Part shown: piece by piece, positions 55,847 through 64,000 of the stretch
Position numbering within the stretch: the first letter of the stretch is position 1
Layout: every line of letters starts with the position of its first letter
Origin: Acanthaster planci
Taxonomy: Eukaryota; Echinodermata; Asteroidea; Valvatida; Acanthasteridae
Length of the DNA: 64,000 bases
Reading direction: 5' to 3'
NCBI RefSeq assembly: GCF_001949145.1
Contig: NW_019091364.1
Coordinates: 3,239,083-3,303,082 of the forward strand
Notes under the pieces: generated by a model
Databases searched by the model: none
What the model was told of the DNA's origin: nothing
Seen by the model: only the letters and a program-made list of their open reading frames with translations
Program-made: the position numbers and the translations under genes

Positions 55847-57477
55847 ATGTGAAATCTCCGTGGCTGGTTTCCGTCTCTGCACACGTGCGGTAAGTTAAAC
55901 GCGAATGTTGGCGGGAACCAGTTCTTCGTCGTCCCAATTTTGTTCACTGGCCCAACTTTGTTCGACGCGAACTAAAGTTGGCCCAACTTAGGTTATTTAA
56001 TGGCTTTCCAAAGGAACCCTCGCATCCAAGCTCCAAAAATAAATTAAAGTACAACTAAAATACAAAGTACACACAGAAATAAATAACAAATGCTAAACGT
56101 CATGCGAGTAGTCCACTACATAAAAATGTTAAAGAATTTCAAAGCAGCTATTGAAAATGTAATCGAACACTGCTCATGTACATGTACATACATACTGTAG
56201 ATATGTCAGCTTTTGATTACATCCTAATGCTGTAGAACTTGCGAAACTGGTTTTAAAAAGACAAAAAAGAAACCTGTGGACGAAGACTTGATTTGCTGTA
56301 CATTAAAAAAATAAATGAAACACCCGGAGAGAAATTTACCACATGATCTTTAAGGTTGTGTTAAAAATGCTGATGGAAAATCTTTTATGAGTCTAAGAAT
56401 AGAAAGGTTGTTCCAGATAAGACCATCCAAGACGCTTGCCTGAATTAATGGTGCCTTGACCGAGTGAGCGCAATGTGTTTGTTAACCTCAAGGCTGCCTT
56501 ATCAATTAAGTTCTCTCAGCTCTTCCAAAGATGAGGGAGAACTTTACTGGAACTTAATGGATCTACATCTGCGCATTTATATTTCTTTAATCAGACACTT
56601 CGTCATATACAGTACTGTGGTTCCTTTTGCTTTGTTTTCAAAACCGCTTGCATGATTGGAAATTGTTCAAGTTATTGCTTGCTTATAGTACATGTATGTC
56701 CCCTTTTCTCGCACTTTCTCTGACCAAAGTTGGGCACGGACAACCCTGGCACTGAACAAAGTCGGGACAGCAAATCTAATTGGGACGTAACAGACAAACG
56801 GCATCCCCCATTCGTTCCCACTGATGTTTATTGCACAACCACTAGCTGTACCATGGGCGGATCTTACATGCATAATCTTTTGGTGGCGGGAACGGTGTTT
56901 CCGAATAAGTCCGACTACAGCGGCGGGCCTGGAGCGCGAGCGCGAGCGAGCCGGGGCGGCGCCGCCGCCATGTATATTAATTAATTACCGTGAGTATGGA
57001 GCTGGGCTTGTAGCTCCATGCGGTGAGAGTTCCTCGCCAGCCGTGAATATCACCAAAGTGAAAAGAATTTCACCTCGGACTATAATAATAATATTTCATT
57101 CGGCATTAATGACAAAGACGTAATACATACAAGTCAAACAAAATCTTTTTGAAAATTTGTTCCACTTTATACAAGTACATGTACTTAGATTCACAAAGTA
57201 CTTGTTTTGGACAAGTTCTTCAAAGCATGGTCGGGTCATTTTTGAAGGACTGATTTTTTTGCCGTACGTTATTCTCTTGACAAAGAGTATCTTGTACGGC
57301 AACGTAATAAGAGCGCCACACGTTATTTTCTAAGAACCAAAACTATACCTTCTTTTCACTTCCAATACAAATGAGTGTAAAGATCTTATTTTAAATATTG
57401 TAAATGAATAGATAAATAAATAAATAAATAAAAAAATAGTTTGAACTGCATAACCACTGATGTTTCCTTTAAACCCG
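55847..57477. other. Spacer upstream of p23 with a GC-rich island
   Basis: No coding exon recognised. It contains the p23 promoter region, two short 'ttgggacgaaga / gttggcccaactt' motifs near 55930-55995, a (TAAA)n microsatellite at about 57412-57432, and a short GC-rich block (56925-56972). In that block, gcgagcgcgagcgagccggg is followed by gcggcgccgccgccATG and, 22 bases on, a possible donor (TTACC then GTGAGT). The block could be a start site for a plus-strand transcript. The ATG opens only a four-codon frame. Confidence 0.4.
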
Positions 57478-60400
57478 CTTTTGCGTTAATTTCCTAACTA
57501 CAGCAAATGTGGATATGAAACGTACATCAAAGGAAGGAGGATCACGTGCCCTATCAGATGAGACCAAGACTGCAAAATTAGGACAATGTTCAGATCTTTT
57601 ATGTTCCATTATTATGGAGCCAACTATGCGCTGGACTTTTTAAGTGTAAACAATGGAAGATCTAAACAAAAGTGGCAAGCAGTAGGAAAAGAACTCCTGC
57701 CTCCTTTTGCACATATTTCCCTAACTACCACAAATATGGATATAAAACTTACATCAAAGGAAAAGGATTATCTTCCCTTTCAGATGAGACTACGATTGCC
57801 ATATTTGGACAATTTCCAGATTCTATAGGCTCCAATATATGGAGGCTACTATGCGCAAGAAGACAACTTGTAACGTATAAACTCAGAGGAAGAATTGCAC
57901 CAAACTACCATGCAGTAGGACAAGAACTGATTCCATTTTCTTAAGATATTTCCCTAAGTACAGCAAGTATGAATATGACCTAACATCAATGGAAGGAGGA
58001 TAATGTGCCCTTTCATTTCAGACCAAGATTACCAGATTTGGACAATTTTCAAGTCTTTTATACTCCATTATATGGAGCTAACTATGCTCGGAAAGACGAC
58101 TCGTAAAATGTAAGAATTGCGCAGAATTGCATAAAACTAGCAAGCGGTAGGACAAAAACTCCTGCCTTCTTTTAAAAACATTTCAATAACTACAGCAAAT
58201 ATGGATATGAAACTGACATCAATGGATAGAGTATCTCTTGCCCTTTCAGATGACACGAAAATTGCCATATTTGGACATATGCCAAGTCTTTTATGCTCCA
58301 CTGTGTGAAGCTAACTAGGTGCGGGAAGATGACTTGTAACGTATTAAAAAAGGAAGAAGAATTGCACAAAACTAGCAAGCAGTAGGACAAGAACTCCTGC
58401 CTTCTTTTGCAGAAATTTTCCTGACTACAGCAAATGTGGATATGAATCTTAAATCGGTGTATAGAGGATCATGTGCCCTTTCAGATGAGACCAAGATTAC
58501 CAAATTTGAACAATTTTGAGCTCTTTTTATGCCCCCCCCAAAGAAGTCAACTATGAGCGGGAAGACAACATGTAACGTGTAAACAGATCAAGAATTGCAT
58601 AAAACTAGCAAGCAGTAGCACAAGAACTCCTGCCTTCTTCTAACGATATATCCCTTATTAAACCCAGTGCAGATATGAAACTTAAATCAATGTATAGAGG
58701 ATCATGTGCCCCTTAGGATTGGACAAAAAATTGCCAGATTCGAACAATCTTTAGCTTCTATATGCTCCAATACATGAGCAAACTATGCGCAGGAAGACGG
58801 CATGTAACGTGTAAACAGATCTCGAATTGCACGAAACTAGCAAGCAGTAAGACGAGAACTCCTGCCTTTTTTGGAATATATTTCCCAAACTATACCAAAT
58901 ATGGCTATGAAACTTACATCAAAGGATCGAAGATCATGTGCCCGTTCATATCAGACCAAGATCACCAGATATGGACAATTCTGAGCTCTTTTATGCCCCA
59001 CGACGAGGAGTCAACTCTGCGCTGGAAGACGACCTGAAACGTGTAAACAAAGGCAGAACAACACAAAACTAGCAAGCACTAGGACAAGAGATCCTGCCTT
59101 CTTTTGCAGATATTTCCCAAACTATACCAAATATGGCTATGAAACGTACATCAAAGGATTGAAGATCATGTGCCCGTTCATATCAGACCAAGATTACCAG
59201 GTATGGACAATTTTGAGCTGTTTTATGCTACAATACAAGGAGTCAACTACGGGCGGGAAGACGACCTGAAATGTGTGAACAAAGCAAAACTACACAAAAC
59301 TAGCAACCAGTAGGACAAGAACTCCTGCCTTCTTTTGCATCTATTTCCCTAAATAGAGCAGATATGGATATGGAACTTTCCTTACTGGAAGGAGGATCAT
59401 GTGCTCTTTCAGATGAGACCAAGAATACCAGATGTAGACAATTTTGAGCTCTTTTATGCCCCAATACAAGGAGTCACCTATGCGCAGGGAGACGACCTGA
59501 AACGTATAAACAAAGGCAGAACTACACAAAACTAGCAAGCAGTAGGACAAGAACTCTTGAATTCTTTTGCTGATATTTCCCTAACTATAATAGCAAATAT
59601 GAATATGAAACTTACATCAATGGGTTGAGGATCATGCGCCCTTTCAGATCAGACCAAGATTGCCAGATATGGATAATTTGGACCTCTTTATGCCCTAAAG
59701 CAAGGAGTCAACTATGCGCAGGAAGACGACCTGACACATGTACACAAAGGCAGAATCACACAAATCTAGCAAGCAGTAGCACAATAACTCCTGCCTTCCT
59801 TTGCAGATATTTCCCTAACTTTAGCAAATATGGATATCAAACTTACATCAAAGGATTGTAGATCATTTCCCCTTCTCAGATGAGACCAAGTTTACAAGAT
59901 TTTGAAAATTTTGAGCTCTTTTGTGAGCCAATACAAGGAGTCAACTATGCGTGGGAAGACGACCTGAAACGTGTACACAGAGACAGAAATACACGAAAAT
60001 GGCAAGCAGTAGCACAAGAACTTCTGCCTTCTTTTGCAGATATTTCCTTAACTATATAGCAAATATGGACATGAAGCTTTCCTTGTTTGAAAGAGGATCA
60101 TGTCCCCTTTTCAGATGAGACCAAACTTGCCAGATAGAGACACTTTCGAGCTCTTTTATGCTCGAATACAAGGAGTCAACTATGCGCGGGAAGACAAAAT
60201 TTAACGTTGTAACTAGCAAGCAGTAGCACAGGAACTCCTGCTTTCTTTTGCAGATCTTCCCCTAACTGTAGCCAATATGGATATGAAACTTATATCAATA
60301 AATCGAGGATAATGTGCCCTTTCAGATGAGATCAAGATTGCCAGATATGCCTTCTTTTGCAGATATGTCCTTAACTATAGCAAATATGGATATTAAACTT

Positions 60401-63400
60401 TCCTTAAAGGAAAGAGGATCATGTGCCCTTTGAATTGAGACCAAGATTGCCAGATATGGATGATTTTGAGCTCTTTTATGCCCCAATACAATGAGTCAAT
60501 TATGTGCGGGAAGACAAAATTTAATATGGTAACAGAGGAAAACTAAACCAGCAAGCAGTAGCAGAGGAACTCCTGCCTTCTTTTGCAGATCTTTCAGATG
60601 TGACCACAGTTACCAGCCTTGGACAATTTAGAGCTCTTTTATGCCCCAATACAAGGAGTCAACTATGCCCAGGAAGACGAGATGTAACGTGGTAACATGG
60701 GAAGAATTGCATTAAACTAGCAAGCAGTAGCACAAGACCTCCTGCCTTCTCTTGCAGATCTTTTCCTAACTGTAGCAAGTATGTATATGAAACTTACATC
60801 AAGGGATCGAGGATCATGTGCCCTTTCAGATGAGCCCAAGATTGCCAGATATGCCTTCTTTTACAGATATGTCCTTAACTATAGCAAATATGGATATTAA
60901 ACTTTTCTTAAAGGAAAGAGGATCATGTGCCCTTTCAGTTGAGACCAAGATTGCCAGATATGGATAATTTGGAGCTCTTTTATGCCCCAATACAAGGAGT
61001 CAAGTATGCGCGGGAAGACGAAATGTAACGTGGTATAACACGAAAAATTGCATTAAACTAGCAAGCAGTTGCAATAGAACTTCTGCCTTCTTTTGCAGAT
61101 CTTCAGCTAACTGTAGCAAATATGGATATGAAACTTACATCAATGGATTGACGATCTTGTGCCCTTACAGATGAGACCAAGATTGGCAGATATGGACAAT
61201 ATTGAGCTCTTTTATGCCCCAATACAAGAAGTCAAGTATACGGGGGAAGACGACCTGAAACGTGTAAACAAAGGCAGAATTACGCAACACTAGCAAGGAG
61301 TAACACAAGAACACTTGCCTTCTTTTGCAGATCTTTCTCTAACTATAGCAAATATGGACATGAAACTTACATAAATGGATGGAGGATCTTGTGCCTTTTC
61401 AGATGAGACCACAATTGCCAGATATGGACAGTTGTGAGCTCTTTTATGTCCCAATACAAGAAGTCAAGTATGCGTGGGAAGACGAAATGTAACGTGGTAA
61501 CACAGGAAGAATTGATTTATAATAGCCAGCAGTTGCAAAAGAACTACAGCCTTCTTTTGCAGATCTTTCCCTAACTGTAGTAAATATGGAAATGAAACTT
61601 ACATAAATGGATCGATGATCTTGTGCCCTTTCAGATGAGATCAAGATTGCCAGATATGGAGAATATTGAGCTCTTTTATGCCCCAAAGCAAGGAGTCAAC
61701 TATGCAAGGGAAGACGACCAGAAACGTGTAAACAAAGGCAGAATTACAGAAAACTAGCAAGGAAAAGCACAAGAACTCCTGCCTTCTTTTGCAGATCTTT
61801 CTCTAACTGTAGCAAATATGGATATGAAATTTACATCAATGGATCGGAGATCTTGTGCCTTTTTAGATCAGACCAAGATTGCCATATATAGAGAATATTG
61901 AGCTCTTTCATGCCCCAAAGCAAAGAGTCATGTATGCGCGGGAAGACAAGCTGAAACGTGTACACAAAGGCAGAATTGAACAAAACTAGCGAGCAGTAAT
62001 TGTAGTTGATATGGATATGAAAATTACATAAATGGATCGAAGATCGAAGATCCTGTGCCCTTTCAGATGAGACCATGGTTGCCAGATATGGACAATTTAG
62101 AGCTCTTTTATGTCCCAATACAAGAAGTCAAGTATGCGTGGGAAGACGAAATGTAACGTGGTAACACAGGAAGAATTGATTTATAATAGCCAGCAGTTGC
62201 AAAAGAACTACAGCCTTCTTTTGCAGATCTTTCCCTAACTGTAGTAAATATGGAAATGAAACTTACATAAATGGATCGATGATCTTGTGCCCTTTCAGAT
62301 GAGACCAATATTGCCAGATAGGGAGAATATTGAGCTCCTTTATGCCCCAAATCAAGGAGTCAGCTATGCGAGGGAAGACGACCAGAAACGTGTAAACAAA
62401 GGTAGAATTACACAAAACTAGTAGGTAGTGGCACAAGAACTCCTGGATTCTTTTAACGACATATACCTAACTACAGCAAATACGGATATTCAACTTTCCT
62501 TAAAAGAAAAAGGATCTTGTGCCCTTTCAGATGAGACCAAGATTGCCAGATATGGAAAATATTGAGCTCTTTTATGCCCCAAAGCAAGGAGTCAAGTATG
62601 CAAGGGAAGACGACCAGAAACGTGTAAACAAAGGCAGAATTACGCAAAATTAGCAAGCAGTAACACAGGAACTCTTGCCTTCTTTTGCAGATCTTTCCCT
62701 AACTGTAGTAAATATGGTAATTAAACTTACGTCAATGGATCGAGGATCTTGTGCCCTTTCAGATCAGACCAAGATTGCCAGATATAGAGAATATTGAGCT
62801 CTTTCATGCCCCAAAGCAAAGAGTCATGTATGCGCGGGAAGACAACCTGAAACGTGTACACAAAGGCAGAATTGAACAAAACTAGCGAGCAGTAGCCCAA
62901 GAACTCCTGCCTGCTTTTGCAGATCTCTCCCTAATTGTAGTTAATATGAATATAAAATTTACATAAATGGATCGAAGATCCTGTGCCCTTTCAGATGAGA
63001 CCATGGTTGCCAGATATGGACAATTTAGAGCTCTTTTATGTCCCAATACAAGAAGTCAAGTATGCGTGGGAAGACGAAATGTAACGTGGTAACACAGGAA
63101 GAAGTGATTTATAATAGCCAGCAGTTGCAAAAGAACTACAGCCTTCTTTTGCAGATCATTCCCTATAGCAAATATAAATATGAAACTTACATAAATGTTT
63201 CGAGGATTTTGTGCCCTTTCAGATCAGACCCAAGATAGCCAGATATGGACAAGATTGAGCTCTTTTATGCCCCAAAACAACAAGTCAACTATGCGAACAA
63301 AAACAACCTGAAACGTGTAAGCAAATTCAGAATTACACAAAACTAGCAAGCAGTAGCACAAGAACTCCTGCCTTTTTTAACGATGTATCCCTATCTACAG

Positions 63401-64000
63401 CAAATATGGGTATTAAACTTTGCTTAAAGAAAAGAGGATCGTGTGCCCTTTCAGATGAGACCAAGATTGCCAGATATGGAGAATATTGAGTTGAATTATG
63501 CCCCATAGTAAGGAGTCAAATATGCACGGGAAGACGAAATGCAACGTGGTAACACGGGAAGAATTGCATTAAACTAGCAAGCAGTTCCAAAAGAAGTATG
63601 GGCGGGAAGACGAGCTGAAACGTGTAAACAAAAGAAGAATTACGCAAAACTAGCAAGCAGTAGCACAGGAACTCCTACCTTCTTTTGCAGATCATTCCCT
63701 ATAGCAAATATAAATAAGAAACTCACATAAATGGATCAAGGATCTTGTGCCCTTTCAGGTGAGACCAAGATTGCCAGATATGGACAATTTCGAGCTCTTT
63801 TATGCCCCAATACAAGGAGTCAAGTGTGCGCGGAAAGACGAAATGTAAAGTGGTAACACAGGAAGAATTGCCTTAAACGAGCAAGCAGTTGCACAAGAAC
63901 TCTTTCATTCTTTTGCAGATCTCCCACTAACTATAGCAAATATGGATATGAAACTTGCATAAATGATTCAACGATCTTGTGCCCTTTCAATTGGTCGATG
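57478..64000. repeat. Satellite array, unit about 232 bp, about 28 units, runs off the right edge
   Basis: The landmark 'gagctcttttatgcccc' recurs at 61204, 61436, 61678, 61900, 62100, 62332, 62564, 62796, 63028 and 63257, giving intervals of 232, 242, 222, 200, 232, 232, 232, 232 and 229. Earlier, more diverged units begin near 57480. Each unit also carries 'cctgccttcttttgcagat', 'aaatatggatatgaaactta' and 'gtgccctttcagatgagacc'. Left units are the most diverged and right units the most alike, as expected for an array homogenised toward its centre. Several open frames of 60-95 codons occur, but they follow the repeat unit and end at random, so I do not call them genes. Confidence 0.9.

Noticed and set aside
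61444-62350. Near-identical 80-codon minus-strand frames (MGHKRAQYSPYLAIL...) in the satellite
   Set aside because: They are copies of the same repeat unit, interrupted in most other units, with no family resemblance; better explained as chance frames in satellite DNA.
57478-64000. CRISPR-like array
   Set aside because: Unit length of about 232 bp, no short identical repeats with unique spacers, and a eukaryotic context; this is satellite DNA.

Overview
This is eukaryotic nuclear DNA from an animal. It is AT-leaning, its genes are split by long introns with canonical GT-AG sites, and introns and spacers are packed with short inverted-repeat transposons and degenerate minisatellites. The constant (TACATG)n and 'TAGGCCTA'-like words, and a White-type ABCG transporter beside an EHHADH gene, make a marine invertebrate most likely. 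My guess is an echinoderm, perhaps a sea star; this rests on impression, not on a search. There is no operon, CRISPR array, rRNA or complete tRNA.

Layout. (1) About 1-8784, minus strand: the 5' part of EHHADH, the peroxisomal bifunctional enoyl-CoA hydratase / 3-hydroxyacyl-CoA dehydrogenase. Ten coding exons can be chained in phase from the start ATG; the 3' part lies beyond the left edge. (2) 8785-14774: spacer shared head-to-head with the next gene. It holds a perfect 86-bp palindromic element with 8-bp target duplications, a second copy of the next gene's first exon, and a TATA-box promoter or LTR-like block. (3) 14775-27901, plus strand: a complete 20-exon White-like ABCG half-transporter (711 aa). 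An intronless NAA80-like N-acetyltransferase (17265-17801, minus) is nested in its first intron. (4) 27902-31814: spacer with foldback elements. (5) 31815-41030, plus strand: an unrecognised proline-rich protein with two matrin/U1-type C2H2 zinc fingers, about 751 aa; its last exon is uncertain. (6) 41031-46597: spacer between two tail-to-tail genes. (7) 46598-55829, minus strand: a complete six-exon p23/PTGES3 HSP90 co-chaperone (165 aa), including a 17-nt first and a 20-nt last coding exon, with a perfect three-unit heat-shock element right above its ATG. (8) About 57478 to the right edge: a tandem satellite of about 232 bp per unit with higher-order structure. On the minus strand each unit resembles an exon with its own acceptor and donor.

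The genes have no obvious joint function: lipid beta-oxidation, membrane export, actin-type N-terminal acetylation, probable RNA/DNA binding, and chaperoning. The four split gene models were assembled by hand. All junctions used keep reading phase, which is the main support for them. I found no clear undescribed system. The most unusual items are the exon-mimicking satellite, the perfect palindromic element, the nested acetyltransferase with an altered cofactor motif, the duplicated ABCG first exon and the HSE on the p23 gene.
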